Positions 37,068 to 45,470 are shown, counted from the stretch's first letter. The stretch: DNA of 64,000 nt from an uncultured Caulobacter sp. (GCA_913776195.1 CAJYMH010000011.1:1-64000), one strand, 5' to 3'. Program-made: numbers and translations. Notes: a model not told the origin generated them from the sequence alone.

Positions 37068-38162
37068 GTGAACATCAGACGGCCGATCATCGACCGGGGG
37101 GCCCTGGTCCTCATCGTGGTCATGGTGGCGGTCGTCGATATCCTGATCACGATCCGCGCCATCGGCAACGGGGTTCCGCCCAAGTGGTGGCACCTGCCGG
37201 CCGAAACCCTGGCTTTTGCCACGCTCACGGCCTTCACCTACCTCATGTATATGGTGATGGAGGCGGCTGGTCGGCGCTATGGCCTGGCGGCGAGGATCGC
37301 GGTGGGGATCGCCGCCGCCTTCGCGGCAGGCTTGCTGCATCTGCCGATCATCGCCCTGATCTTCCGGCACATGACCGACTATCCTGTGGCGAGCTGGGCC
37401 GAGCTCTACGATTTCAGCCGCATCTATACGATGGTCATTCCGTTTCTGTTCACGGGCGCGGGGCTCGTGGCCTACAGCTTCTATCGCGACGTGATGGCGC
37501 GTGAGCGGCAGTTGGCGGAGGCCCAGCGCTTGGCGCAGGAGGCGCAACTGCTGGCCTTGCGCTATCAGATCAATCCGCACTTCCTGTTCAATACGCTCAA
37601 CGCGGTCTCCACGCTCGTCCTTGATCGTCGCAACCAGGCGGCGGAGACGATGCTGCTGAAACTGGCCGCGTTCTTCCGCCTGACGCTCACGCTCGATCCC
37701 GGCAAATCCATCCCCCTGGCCCGAGAGATCGAGCTGCAGCGCACCTACCTCGCCATAGAGCAGACCCGGTTCGGCGACGAGTTGCGGGTGGAGATCGATC
37801 TGCCGCACGCGTTGGAGGCGGCGTTGGCGCCCGCCCTGCTGCTCCAGCCGCTGGTGGAGAACGCGGTGAAGCATACGCTGGGCGGCGAAGGGGCGTATAT
37901 CCGCATTGCTGCGCACGCGGAGGGGGGCGTCCTGTTCCTGGAGGTGGTCAACACAATCCAGCGGCGACAGGAGCCCGGCACGGGCACCGGCCTGCGCAAT
38001 GTGGCCGAGCGTCTGGCCGCTGAGTACGGTGAAGAGGCCGCCCTGGACATCGATCCCGGAGAAGACCGTTTTCGGGTGATGCTGACCCTGCCGCTGCATT
38101 TGGCGTCGCCGTCACTTCCGCCGAAGGCGACACGGTCGCGGCTGCTGCCGGCGATGGCCTGA
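37068..38162 (+). CDS. LytS/YehU-type sensor histidine kinase
   Basis: 364 residues from a GTG at 37068 with GGAGG 9 nt upstream; the frame is open back to 36966 without a better start. Four membrane segments lie in residues ~10-140 (RGALVLIVVMVAVVDILITI and others). A short coiled coil leads to the His_kinase domain: LLALRYQINPHFLFNTLNAV with the phospho-acceptor His in NPHFLFN, then ALLLQPLVENAVKHTLGG and a compact ATPase core (GTGTGLRNVAERL). Kinases of this type normally pair with a LytTR response regulator, which is absent here. The C-terminal ~20 residues are basic and non-conserved in appearance. Confidence 0.9.
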   Translation: MNIRRPIIDRGALVLIVVMVAVVDILITIRAIGNGVPPKWWHLPAETLAFATLTAFTYLMYMVMEAAGRRYGLAARIAVGIAAAFAAGLLHLPIIALIFRHMTDYPVASWAELYDFSRIYTMVIPFLFTGAGLVAYSFYRDVMARERQLAEAQRLAQEAQLLALRYQINPHFLFNTLNAVSTLVLDRRNQAAETMLLKLAAFFRLTLTLDPGKSIPLAREIELQRTYLAIEQTRFGDELRVEIDLPHALEAALAPALLLQPLVENAVKHTLGGEGAYIRIAAHAEGGVLFLEVVNTIQRRQEPGTGTGLRNVAERLAAEYGEEAALDIDPGEDRFRVMLTLPLHLASPSLPPKATRSRLLPAMA

Positions 38163-38238
38163 AGGCTGTCACGGGAATCGGTGAATGATCGTCCGGCCCG
38201 CGACTCAAAGGCGGGCGAGCCGCACAGCGAGGCTGAGC

Positions 38239-38409
38239 ATGAAGCCGCCGGTCAAACGTCTCTCCGACCTGAAGGGCGGGACGCCCGCCGTGACGCCGGG
38301 GACCTACGCGCCGCCATCGCCGCGCGTCTCGCGGCAGAAGAAGGCCAAGGTGCTCACCGCCGAGGAGAAGGCCGCTTTCCTGGCTTCGCGCCCGGACCTG
38401 AAGTCCTAG
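38239..38409 (+). CDS. Small basic hypothetical protein
   Basis: 56 residues from the ATG at 38239 (GCGAGG upstream); an ATG at 38185 would add 18 residues. The sequence is Pro- and Lys-rich (MKPPVKRLSDLKGGTPAVTP, VSRQKKAKVLTAEEKAAFLA, RPDLKS) with no hydrophobic segment. I do not recognise it. Support comes from the coding-like composition and the precise CTAG overlap of its stop with the convergent Pro-rich gene, a pattern shared by other real genes in this window. Confidence 0.55.
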   Translation: MKPPVKRLSDLKGGTPAVTPGTYAPPSPRVSRQKKAKVLTAEEKAAFLASRPDLKS

Positions 38410-39254
38410 CCGCCGCGCCGCGTACCGTCGGCGAACAGCAGGTCGGACCAGCGCCAGGAGGACTGGCCCAAGGCCAGCCCCACCGATCCCGGCGCGTCGT
38501 TCAGCGAGATCAGAACCAGCCCGCGTACCGGCTCGCGCCGGCAAGGCTCCGGGGCGAAGGCGACCTCCAGCGCGATAGCCTGGCGGACGCCCGCCAGGCC
38601 CTTGCCGTCCTGGGTGCCGTTGCGGACCCAGTCGCCGTTCCAGACCAGCAGGGCGCGTTCGCCGCTCCCGCCGCCTCCGCCCGAATGCGCGCCGGCCACC
38701 GCGGCGCGGACCTTGGCGTTGCGGCGCAGGGCGTCCTGCAGCAGCCGCACCATGTTGCAGCCGTCGCCCGAACCCGAGCCGGCGCCAGAGCCTGATCCGC
38801 TGCCCGATCCCGCCCCGGTCCCCGCCGTCTTCGCCCCGGCCAGAGCGGCGGCGCCCAGCACGATGGCGGAGGGTTGCGAGGCGGGGGCCGAGGTGGGCAG
38901 GGGCTCGACCTCCGGAACCGGCGGCCGGGGCCGCGTGGTCTGGCGCGGCAGGGGCGGGGAGGGCGGGGTCTCCGGCTTGGGCGGCTCGGGTTTCACGGGC
39001 GCGTCGGCGGCGGGTTCGCCGGGCGAGCCGCCTCCTGCCGGCGCGTCAGCGGGCTCCTGCGGGGGAGCCTGCGGAATCATCTCGACCAGCACCGAGGGCG
39101 GCTCGGTCATGTCCGGCGGGTGCGGTAGGCTCCACAGCAGGGCCGTCAGCACCAGTCCATGCCCCGCCAGACTGACGACGGCGGCCGAGACGCGGCCCTT
39201 TCGGGGCTTGCGCGCGGGGGTCTTTCGAGGCGGGATCTGGGGCGGACGGGTCAT
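38406..39254 (-). CDS. Membrane-anchored Pro-rich protein, TonB-like N-terminus
   Basis: 282 residues. A basic N-terminus (RKTPARKPRKGR) precedes one membrane helix (VSAAVVSLAGHGLVLTALLW, ~22-41), then a long Pro-rich periplasmic region (~50-125), a Gly/Ser linker (TGAGSGSGSGSGAGSGSGDG), and a C-terminal domain of ~120 residues (NMVRLLQDALRRNAKVRAAV, LLVWNGDWVRNGTQDGKGLA, SLNDAPGSVGLALGQSSW). The anchor plus Pro-rich spacer is that of TonB/TolA, but the C-terminal domain is not a recognisable TonB_C domain. It may be a periplasm-spanning protein of another kind. It is divergent from the marR-GNAT pair. Confidence 0.78.
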   Translation of the reverse strand: MTRPPQIPPRKTPARKPRKGRVSAAVVSLAGHGLVLTALLWSLPHPPDMTEPPSVLVEMIPQAPPQEPADAPAGGGSPGEPAADAPVKPEPPKPETPPSPPLPRQTTRPRPPVPEVEPLPTSAPASQPSAIVLGAAALAGAKTAGTGAGSGSGSGSGAGSGSGDGCNMVRLLQDALRRNAKVRAAVAGAHSGGGGGSGERALLVWNGDWVRNGTQDGKGLAGVRQAIALEVAFAPEPCRREPVRGLVLISLNDAPGSVGLALGQSSWRWSDLLFADGTRRGG

Positions 39255-39349
39255 CCCAACTCCGGGCGGCGTAACGCCCCACCAAAGCCCAGGCTCGCGT
39301 CAGGATCGTGGCGAGTGGTGAAGCTTGCTTGCGGGCCCTCTCATATCTA

Positions 39350-39359
39350 GTTACATAAC
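39350..39359. promoter_or_regulatory. Candidate MarR operator
   Basis: GTTACATAAC is an inverted repeat (GTTA/TAAC, 2-bp spacer) ending 5 bp before the marR start codon, in an AT-rich patch (TCATATCTAGTTACATAACG) that stands out in this GC-rich region and probably also holds the promoter. Autorepression by MarR proteins at such sites is usual. Confidence 0.4.
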
Positions 39360-39364
39360 GAGGT

Positions 39365-39865
39365 ATGGATAAGTCGTCCGACGTCATCGCCGAGATGGGC
39401 CTTCTGACCCTGGGCAGCCGCTTTAAGAGGCTGGGCGACCGTTTGCAGGGAGATGTGGCTCGCTTCTTCGCCGATCGCGGCTTGGACATTCCCCCGAGCC
39501 AACTTCCGTTGCTGGTGGCGCTTGAACGGGCGGGTGCGCTCACCGTGGGCGACCTGGCCCTGGCCCTTGGAGTGGCGCAGCCGGGCGTGACCCGCACCGT
39601 CGGTCATCTCTCGGAGCGGGGCCTGGTCGAGGTCGCCCGGGGCGAGGATGACCAGCGCCGGCGCGCCGTCAGTCTGACCCCCGCCGGCCAGACTTTGGTC
39701 GAGGAGTCCCGCCGTTTAGTTTGGGGCGGGGTCGGAGCCGCGGTAGCCGAGGTCTGCGCGGACCTGTCGGGCCCATTGCTGGAACAACTGGCGGGCATCG
39801 AGGCAGCGCTGGAGGCCGAACCCCTGGACCGCCGCGCCCGACGCCTGGTGAAGGACAAGCCATGA
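39365..39865 (+). CDS. MarR-family transcriptional regulator
   Basis: 166 residues. The winged-helix core is clear: LPLLVALERAGALTVGDLAL, then ALGVAQPGVTRTVGHLSERG as recognition helix, and the wing VARGEDDQRRRAVSLTPAGQ. Helical dimerisation segments flank it. Its stop overlaps the start of the GNAT acetyltransferase gene (ATGA), a common pairing in which the regulator controls a detoxifying acetyltransferase. A palindrome just upstream is a candidate operator. Ligand unknown. Confidence 0.92.
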   Translation: MDKSSDVIAEMGLLTLGSRFKRLGDRLQGDVARFFADRGLDIPPSQLPLLVALERAGALTVGDLALALGVAQPGVTRTVGHLSERGLVEVARGEDDQRRRAVSLTPAGQTLVEESRRLVWGGVGAAVAEVCADLSGPLLEQLAGIEAALEAEPLDRRARRLVKDKP

Positions 39866-40554
39866 GCCCGCATCCCCTCGACTGTCCCGCCTGGAACGCC
39901 CTGAACGGGCGGCAGGCCTCCTACGCCGTGCCGCTTGGCCGCGCGGTTCGTTTCGCTTCTGAGGCCGCCCTATTCGCTGCCGCCGAGGATCATAGCGACG
40001 CCTCCCTCGCCGATCTGACGGCGGTGATGCGCCAGGCCGGAGCCGGGGTGATGATCGAGCGCGCCGCCCCGCCGCCGCTGGTCGGTCTCAATGTCGAGAA
40101 GTCAGGCGAGTGCGTGCAGATGGTCGCCGAGCGCCTGGTAAGTCCGACGCCGCCCCGCCCCATCGAACCCGCCGTCCGCCTGACCGACGCTGACGCGCCC
40201 CAGATGCTGGCCCTGGCCACCCTGACCGAGCCCGGACCATTCTTTCCCCAGACCCACCGGCTTGGCGAGTTCTGGGGCGTGAAGGACGCGGATGGCCGGC
40301 TGGTCGCCATGGCCGGGGAGCGCATGCGTCTGGACGGCCATACCGAGGTCAGCGGCGTCTGCACCCATCCCGATCATCGCGGCCATGGGCACGGGGCCAT
40401 GCTGACCTGGCTGGTGGCCTCGCGCATCCTGGAACGCGGCGAGACACCGTTCCTGCACAGCTACACCAGCAACACAGGGGCCGTGGCCCTGTACGAGGCT
40501 CTGGGTTTCCGGCCCCGCGCTCTAATGACGGCGACGTTCCTGCGAGCGGTTTAG
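39862..40554 (+). CDS. GNAT-family N-acetyltransferase
   Basis: 230 residues; ATG overlaps the marR stop. The C-terminal ~110 residues are a GNAT domain with acetyl-CoA motif VCTHPDHRGHGHGAMLTWLV and the terminal SNTGAVALYEALGFRPRALM. The N-terminal ~110 residues are a less conserved half (VMRQAGAGVMIERAAPPPLV), an arrangement seen in FR47-like acetyltransferases. Substrate unknown; pairing with MarR suggests a small toxic amine or antibiotic, which is inference only. Confidence 0.9.
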   Translation: MSPHPLDCPAWNALNGRQASYAVPLGRAVRFASEAALFAAAEDHSDASLADLTAVMRQAGAGVMIERAAPPPLVGLNVEKSGECVQMVAERLVSPTPPRPIEPAVRLTDADAPQMLALATLTEPGPFFPQTHRLGEFWGVKDADGRLVAMAGERMRLDGHTEVSGVCTHPDHRGHGHGAMLTWLVASRILERGETPFLHSYTSNTGAVALYEALGFRPRALMTATFLRAV

Positions 40555-40570
40555 CGCGCGTCGAGGGCGC

Positions 40571-40891
40571 TCAATGCGCGCTGGACAGTTTCATCAGCAC
40601 CAGGCCGCCGACGATCAGCGCCGCCGCGCCGATGCGCATGGCGCTGGCAGTCTCGCCCAGAAACACGATTCCCACCACGAACGCGCCGACCGCGCCGATG
40701 CCGGTCCATACCGTGTAGGCCGTGCCCAGGGGCAGGGTCTTCATGGACCAGGACAGCAGGCCGAAGCTGATCAGCATGGCCACGGCGGTGATGATGCTGG
40801 GAACGGGTTTGGTGAAGCCGTTCGACAGCTTCATGGAATAGGCCCAGACGACCTCGAGCAGACCAGCGATAAACAGAAACAGCCAAGCCAT
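40571..40891 (-). CDS. SMR-family exporter, SugE/Gdx-like
   Basis: 106 residues, four membrane helices. The conserved intramembrane Glu lies in LFIAGLLEVVWAYSMKLSNG, and GFTKPVPS plus YTVWTGIGAVGAFVVGI match the SugE/Gdx branch rather than the EmrE drug-export branch (WAYSMK and GFT are typical). Gdx proteins export guanidinium in exchange for protons. I found no convincing guanidine riboswitch upstream, so specificity rests on the protein motifs. Convergent with the GNAT gene. Confidence 0.9.
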   Translation of the reverse strand: MAWLFLFIAGLLEVVWAYSMKLSNGFTKPVPSIITAVAMLISFGLLSWSMKTLPLGTAYTVWTGIGAVGAFVVGIVFLGETASAMRIGAAALIVGGLVLMKLSSAH

Positions 40892-41567
40892 TGGCGACCT
40901 CCTTCATGAGGGCGCCGGGCCGTCCCGGTCTTGACCGCCCCCGCCGGAAGCCGACGTCAGGGGCGAGGACGTGGCCTCGCGAGGGGGAGATAGCCGCTGG
41001 GGAGCCGGGGTTCAAGTTTTGGCTCGCCGTGCGTGCTTCGACAGGCCGCTTCGCGACCGCTCAGCATGACGAGTGTTGGTTGGCTCTGAGTTCGTCATCC
41101 TGAGCCTGTCGGAGCTTGCCCTCGGGCTGGCGAAGCCGGTCCCGGGGGGACGCACGGCGTCGCCGCCTCGCGCGGATCGCTGCGAAGGTTGGAAGGGCGG
41201 CGGAGCGACGGACGGCTCTCGATTGGGGTTGGAGTGGACAGGATGGATCGTCCGACGCTCCGCGCGGGTCCTTGTCGTGAACGCTGCGATCGACGCTGGC
41301 TGTTCCTGGCGTCGACCGGCCTCAAAGGGGAGCCCGCTCTTCCCGCAACGACAGCACGTGGCCACGCGCCCTCCCATGCGGGGAGATCAGGCAAGAGTAC
41401 GGGAGCGACGAATGGGGCGGATAACTATTCCCCTCTCCCCACCCCTGGGGGAGGCTTGGGTGAGAGGCATGCGGCGGTTCCGCTTGCAGCGCCTTGCTCG
41501 TGAAACCTCAGCGCCCCTTCACCCTTACCATCTCCCCCAAAAAGGGGGGCGAGGGGATGGTTGTCTC
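40892..41567. other. 676-bp non-coding region with intergenic repeats
   Basis: No convincing gene is present between the SMR gene and the AraC-type gene. Bases 40892-41030 are the SMR upstream region. The rest holds two separate inverted-repeat elements (41034-41115 and 41420-41571), reminiscent of dispersed intergenic repeats found in Caulobacter-like genomes. The short open frames here have no ribosome binding sites and appear to be chance. Confidence 0.6.
41034..41115. repeat. REP/MITE-like inverted repeat
   Basis: Nested arms: GCTTCGACAGGC (41034-41045) with GCCTGTCGGAGC (41104-41115), and GCTCAGCATGACGA (41059-41072) with TCGTCATCCTGAGC (41092-41105; 13 of 14 complementary). The motif 'TCATCCTGAGCCTGTCG' resembles a dispersed intergenic repeat known to me from GC-rich alphaproteobacteria. 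It may act as a transcript-stabilising or terminating hairpin, or be a non-autonomous mobile relic. Confidence 0.7.
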
Positions 41568-41571
41568 TCAC
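41420..41571. repeat. C-run/G-run hairpin repeat element
   Basis: The left part reads TTCCCCTCTCCCC followed by CCCTGGGGGAGG (41429-41453); the right part CATCTCCCCC, AAAAA, GGGGGGCGAGGGGATGG (41529-41560). Each half can fold alone, and the outer CCCCTCTCC/GGCGAGGGG segments can pair with each other. It ends at the 3' end of the AraC-type gene, so the right hairpin may serve as its terminator. Similar elements are common between genes of related bacteria. Confidence 0.6.
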
Positions 41572-42452
41572 CTCAACGGCAGGAACACGTCCGTCACCGC
41601 TTCGGCTTCCGGCACGTCTGGGAAGAAGCTTATGCGTTGGGCGAAGAGGGGGTGGTCGCGTGGATCTTCGCCGCTGCGGGGGAGCCAGTCCGCGTAGAGG
41701 AAATTCGCGGCGGGGCGCAGGTCATCGGGCGATCCGGTCTGGCGGATGACGGCGCAGCGGCCGGCGGGGATGATGTCTGCGACGACGCCATAGGGGTTAT
41801 CCGCGACCGGGCGGGCGGTGGCGGCGCACAGGTCCAGGCGCTGTTCGACGGCCGGCGCCGTGTCGGGATCAGTGTGCAGGATGTTGAAGGTGGCGCTGAG
41901 GCGCGGGGGCAGGCCGGCTTCCTTACGCCAGGCGATGAAGCGGCGGATGGTGTCGCCGATCGTTGCCGGGTCGCCGAGGTGGCTGAGGCGGGCCACGGGG
42001 GTTTCCGGGAAATCGATGATGCTGACGTCGGCAGGGGTGTAGGCGGGGGTCATGGAGATGCTCCTGGCTTGGGTGAGCGGCTGCTGCGCCGCGTGCCAGG
42101 GATTCCAGTCGGGCGTTTTCCGAAAGGCGCTGGGCGATTGGCCCACATGCTGGCGGAAAGCGCGTGAGAACGCCTCCGGCCCTTCATAACCGCTGTCGAG
42201 CGCTATCCGCAGGACCGACTCACGTGGGCGGTAGGCTAGACGCCAGGCCGCGCGCTTGAGCCGAACCATCTGGACGTAGCGGTGGACGCTGACGCCGAAC
42301 AGGCCGGAAAACTGCCGATGGAAGTGGTGTCGGGAGAAGGCCGCTAGGCCGGCTAGGGTCGCCAGGTCGAGATCGCCGTCGGGGTGGGCCTCGATGTGAT
42401 CGAGCACCCGCTGCATGCGCGTTCGATACTGGCTGGTCGCCGTCGGCTTCAC
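41568..42452 (-). CDS. AraC-family regulator with GyrI-like effector domain
   Basis: 294 residues from a GTG at 42452, chosen because AAGGGAGGTGAC sits directly upstream; the frame continues to 42542 but without a site. An N-terminal AraC HTH pair (~5-105; LATLAGLAAFSRHHFHRQFS, ALDSGYEGPEAFSRAFRQHV GQSP) is followed by a GyrI/SOUL-like small-molecule-binding domain (~130-290; VSIIDFPETPVARLSHLGDP, YADWLPRSGEDPRDHPLF). Proteins of this type, such as Rob/SbmC-like regulators, bind hydrophobic or cationic compounds and control efflux. It is next to, but not obviously part of, the nag cluster. Confidence 0.9.
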   Translation of the reverse strand: MKPTATSQYRTRMQRVLDHIEAHPDGDLDLATLAGLAAFSRHHFHRQFSGLFGVSVHRYVQMVRLKRAAWRLAYRPRESVLRIALDSGYEGPEAFSRAFRQHVGQSPSAFRKTPDWNPWHAAQQPLTQARSISMTPAYTPADVSIIDFPETPVARLSHLGDPATIGDTIRRFIAWRKEAGLPPRLSATFNILHTDPDTAPAVEQRLDLCAATARPVADNPYGVVADIIPAGRCAVIRQTGSPDDLRPAANFLYADWLPRSGEDPRDHPLFAQRISFFPDVPEAEAVTDVFLPLR

Positions 42453-42547
42453 CGTCACCTCCCTTGGCGCTCCTTCAGTGATGGAGGCGCCGGAGAAAGA
42501 CCTGACCGATGTTGCGGAGGTTGGCGAGAGCGCGGCGCTCAAGCCTC

Positions 42548-43672
42548 CTACGCCCGTCCGCCGATCCAGGTTTCGATGACGTTCAGCTGGTCGTCGGCGA
42601 CCACGAGGTCGGCGCGGAGGCCGGGGGCGATGCTCCCGGTCTCGTTTTCGATTCCGAGGAAGGCCGCCGGGCTGCGGGCGGCCATGTTGGCTGCCTGGGG
42701 CAGGGTGAGGCGGGTCATGGACATGGCGTTGCGCACGGCGCCGGCCATGTCGAGGTCGGAGCCGGCCAGGGTGCCGTCGGGGCCGACGCAGACGCCGTTC
42801 CTGACCGTAATCTCGCGGCCCTGGAGGTTGAAGGTCTTGGGGCCGCCCACGGTAGGCATGGCGTCGCTGACCAGCATGAAGCGGTCCAGCGGCCGGCTGG
42901 CCAGGGCGATACGCAGGGTGGCGGGATGGATGTGCGCCCCGTCGATGATGATCCCGCAGCAGGCGTCGCTTTCCAGCGCCGCGCCGACCATGCCGGGTGC
43001 GCGGTTGTTGAGCGGCGACATGGCGTTGAACAGGTGGGTGACGCCGGTGACGCCGCTGCGGAACGCCTTGGCCGCCGTGTCGTAATCGGCGTTGGTGTGG
43101 CCGGCGGCGACGATGACGCCGGCGTCGGCCAGGCGGCGGATGGCGTCCGGGGTGGTCTTCTCCGGCGCCAGGGTGACCAGGGTGCGGCCGCGCTTCAGCG
43201 AGGTGAGGAGGGCGAAGGCCTCGTCGTCCAGCACGCGGAACTTCGAGGCGTCGTGGATGCCCTTGCGCTCGGCGTTGAGGAAGGGGCCCTCGATATGGAT
43301 GCCGAGCACGCCGGGGACGCCCTGGGCGATGGCGGCGTCGGTGGCGGCGATCGCCTCGGCGATCACCGACAGGTCGTCGCTGATCAGGGTCGGCAGGAAG
43401 CCGGTCGTGCCATAGGCGCGGTGGGCGGCGCCGATGGCGGCGATGGTCTCGACCGTGGGGGCGTCGTTGAAGAGCGCGCCGCCGCCGCCGTTGACCTGTG
43501 TGTCGATGAAGCCGGGCAGCAGAAGGGCGCCGGCCAGGTCGCGAGTCTCGTCGGCCTTCGCCTCGGCGGCGGGAAGGACGGCGGCGATGCGCGCGCCCTC
43601 GACCACGACGGCGACGCCTTCCACCAGCGCGTCACCGACAAGGACGCGGCCATTGACAAGGGCGACGGACAT
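42548..43672 (-). CDS. nagA: N-acetylglucosamine-6-phosphate deacetylase
   Basis: 374 residues. It removes acetate from GlcNAc-6-P to give glucosamine-6-P in the cytoplasm. Amidohydrolase-fold landmarks are intact: LLPGFIDTQVNGGGG (~52-66), the metal ligand motif GIHIEGPFLN (~125), AAGHTNADYD (~190), VTHLFNAMSPL (~210), DGAHIHPATL (~245) and LVSDAMPTVGG with the catalytic Asp (~265). It starts at an ATG that overlaps the end of the nagB-II gene by one base (43672), so the two are coupled. Product feeds the deaminase encoded just upstream. Confidence 0.95.
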   Translation of the reverse strand: MSVALVNGRVLVGDALVEGVAVVVEGARIAAVLPAAEAKADETRDLAGALLLPGFIDTQVNGGGGALFNDAPTVETIAAIGAAHRAYGTTGFLPTLISDDLSVIAEAIAATDAAIAQGVPGVLGIHIEGPFLNAERKGIHDASKFRVLDDEAFALLTSLKRGRTLVTLAPEKTTPDAIRRLADAGVIVAAGHTNADYDTAAKAFRSGVTGVTHLFNAMSPLNNRAPGMVGAALESDACCGIIIDGAHIHPATLRIALASRPLDRFMLVSDAMPTVGGPKTFNLQGREITVRNGVCVGPDGTLAGSDLDMAGAVRNAMSMTRLTLPQAANMAARSPAAFLGIENETGSIAPGLRADLVVADDQLNVIETWIGGRA

Positions 43673-44727
43673 CAGACGGTTTCGGTCACTTTTCGCAGGT
43701 GGGGCGGCTGATCGGGATCATAGCCTCGCGCGACCGACAGGGCGTTGGCCATACGGTAGAAACTCTGGATCGCCAGGGCGGGCTGCAGCACCGGGTGTGC
43801 GGCGATAGCGGGTAGGGCGCCGGGGCCGGTCGCCTCCAGATCAGCGAACAGAAGCTGGGCGCCGCGCGACTTCAGCCCCTCGGCCAGGGTCAGGACGCTG
43901 TCGCGGGTCTCGTCGTCCTGGCTGAAGGCGAGCACCGGGAAGCCGGGCTGAACCAGGGCCAGGGGACCGTGCATGACCTCGGCGGCGGAGAAGGCCTCGG
44001 CGTGCAGGCCGCAGGTTTCCTTGAACTTCAGGGCCGCTTCCTGGGCGGCGGCGAAGCCGAGACCGCGAGCGACCACATAGAGGTTCGATGCGTCCTTCAG
44101 GCGATCGACCGCCTCGCTCCAGTCCTGGCGCCAGGCCTCGGCCAGGAGGACCGGCAGGGTCTGGAGGGCGGCGGAAAGCTCGGTGTCCTGGGTCCACTCG
44201 GCGGTCAGATGCGCCAGGGCGGACAGGGTGCAGAGGTAGGACTTGGTGGCCGCGACGCTGATCTCCGGCCCGGCGTGAAGCGGGACATAGGCGTCGGCCA
44301 TGGCGGCCAGCGGCGAGGCCGCGTCATTGACCAGCGCGACCACGAAGGCGCCGCCTGCCTTGGCGGCTTCGACCGAGGCCAGCAGGTCGGGGCTGCGGCC
44401 CGACTGGGAGATGGCGAGGTAGAGCACCCCTTCCAGGTCGGCGCTGGCGCCGTAGACGGACGCTGTGGACAGGGCGGCGGACGAGGTGATGACGCCGACG
44501 CGGGTCTCGAACAGGTACTTGGCGAAGGTGGCGGCATGGTCGGAGCTGCCGCGGGCGCAGGTGACCACGGCGCGCGGCTTCATGGCGCGCAGCTTTTCGC
44601 CCAGCTTGGCGACCGCCTTGGCGTTGGCGTCCAGCTGACGCTTCACGGCGGTCGAGGCCTCGGCGGCTTCGGCGAACATCCGGGTGGCTTCGGGCGAGGC
44701 CGTACGGGTCAAGACAGTCTCCAGCAC
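43672..44727 (-). CDS. SIS-domain glucosamine-6-phosphate deaminase (NagB-II type)
   Basis: 351 residues from a GTG, 8 nt after the gntR stop. Two SIS domains are present: TCARGSSDHAATFAKYLFE, AISQSGRSPDLLASVEAAKA, then VVARGLGFAAAQEAALKFKE and AEAFSAAEVMHGPLALV, ending PHLRKVTETV. This is the isomerase half of GlmS without the glutaminase domain, the form known as NagB-II that replaces classical NagB in many proteobacteria and converts glucosamine-6-P to fructose-6-P plus ammonia. Order gntR-nagB-nagA in one leftward operon supports it. Confidence 0.92.
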   Translation of the reverse strand: MLETVLTRTASPEATRMFAEAAEASTAVKRQLDANAKAVAKLGEKLRAMKPRAVVTCARGSSDHAATFAKYLFETRVGVITSSAALSTASVYGASADLEGVLYLAISQSGRSPDLLASVEAAKAGGAFVVALVNDAASPLAAMADAYVPLHAGPEISVAATKSYLCTLSALAHLTAEWTQDTELSAALQTLPVLLAEAWRQDWSEAVDRLKDASNLYVVARGLGFAAAQEAALKFKETCGLHAEAFSAAEVMHGPLALVQPGFPVLAFSQDDETRDSVLTLAEGLKSRGAQLLFADLEATGPGALPAIAAHPVLQPALAIQSFYRMANALSVARGYDPDQPPHLRKVTETV

Positions 44728-44735
44728 GCGAGAAT

Positions 44736-45470
44736 CTACAGGGTCAGCTCGGCCACGAAGTCGTAGGCGTCGCCGCGATAGAACGATTGGGTGATCTCGA
44801 CGGTCCGCCCGTCGGGCAGGAAGCCGCGACGCTCGATCAGCAAAGCCGGGTCGCGGGGCGACAGGCCCATCAGGTCCGCCTGGTCGGTGGTCAGCAGCAC
44901 CGCGCGCAGCCGTTGCAGGGCGCGGGCGGGGCGATGTCCGGTCTTTTCCAGCGCTTCGTAGAGCGAGGTCTTCACCGTCTCCAGCGAGGGCAGGGCGAAG
45001 GCCGGGATGGTGGCGTATTCCAGCGCCATGGGCGCGTTGTCGGCGTAGCGAATCCGGTGGAAGCGATAGACCGGCGCGCCGGGGCTGAGGCCCAGGGTCA
45101 GGGACTCCTCGGGCGTCACCGAGCCTTCCGACTTGTTGAGCCAGACGCTGTGCGGGACGCGGCCGCGAGAAATCATGTCCTCCGAGAAGGACGAGATCTT
45201 GGAGAAGCTTTTCTCCACCCGCGCGGCGACGAAGGTGCCGGCGCCCTGGCGGCGGGTGAGCAGGCCTTCATTGACCAGACCATCCAGCGCCTTGCGCACG
45301 GTGATGCGGGAGACGGCGAACTCCTCGGCCAGGTCGCGCTCGGCCGGCAGGGCGTCGTCAGGCGACAGCACCTTTGTCTTGATGGCGTCGCGCAAGGCGC
45401 GTTGAAGCTGCCGATAGAGCGGCGCGTGGTCGGCTTCGTCCAGGCGGCCGATGCGGTCTGCAAACGTCAT
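44736..45470 (-). CDS. GntR/HutC-family repressor of the nag cluster
   Basis: 244 residues from the ATG at 45470, preceded by AAGGAGGGG; the frame to 45527 lacks a site. The winged helix is at ~10-75 (APLYRQLQRALRDAIKT, LPAERDLAEEFAVSRITVRK, LLTRRQGAGTFVA) and the UTRA ligand domain at ~95-240 (RFHRIRYADNAPMALEYATI, GRTVEITQSFYRGDAYDFVA). This is the NagR/NagQ/DasR type that senses GlcN-6-P or GlcNAc-6-P. It is divergent from the TonB receptor gene; an inverted repeat in the shared 253-bp region is a likely operator. Repression of both arms by one protein is the simplest model. Confidence 0.93.
   Translation of the reverse strand: MTFADRIGRLDEADHAPLYRQLQRALRDAIKTKVLSPDDALPAERDLAEEFAVSRITVRKALDGLVNEGLLTRRQGAGTFVAARVEKSFSKISSFSEDMISRGRVPHSVWLNKSEGSVTPEESLTLGLSPGAPVYRFHRIRYADNAPMALEYATIPAFALPSLETVKTSLYEALEKTGHRPARALQRLRAVLLTTDQADLMGLSPRDPALLIERRGFLPDGRTVEITQSFYRGDAYDFVAELTL

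Noticed and set aside
40892..41010. Guanidine riboswitch upstream of the SugE/Gdx-like gene
   Set aside because: I looked for tandem ACGR-loop hairpins and for the guanidine-III core; only ACGT loops and partial matches are present.
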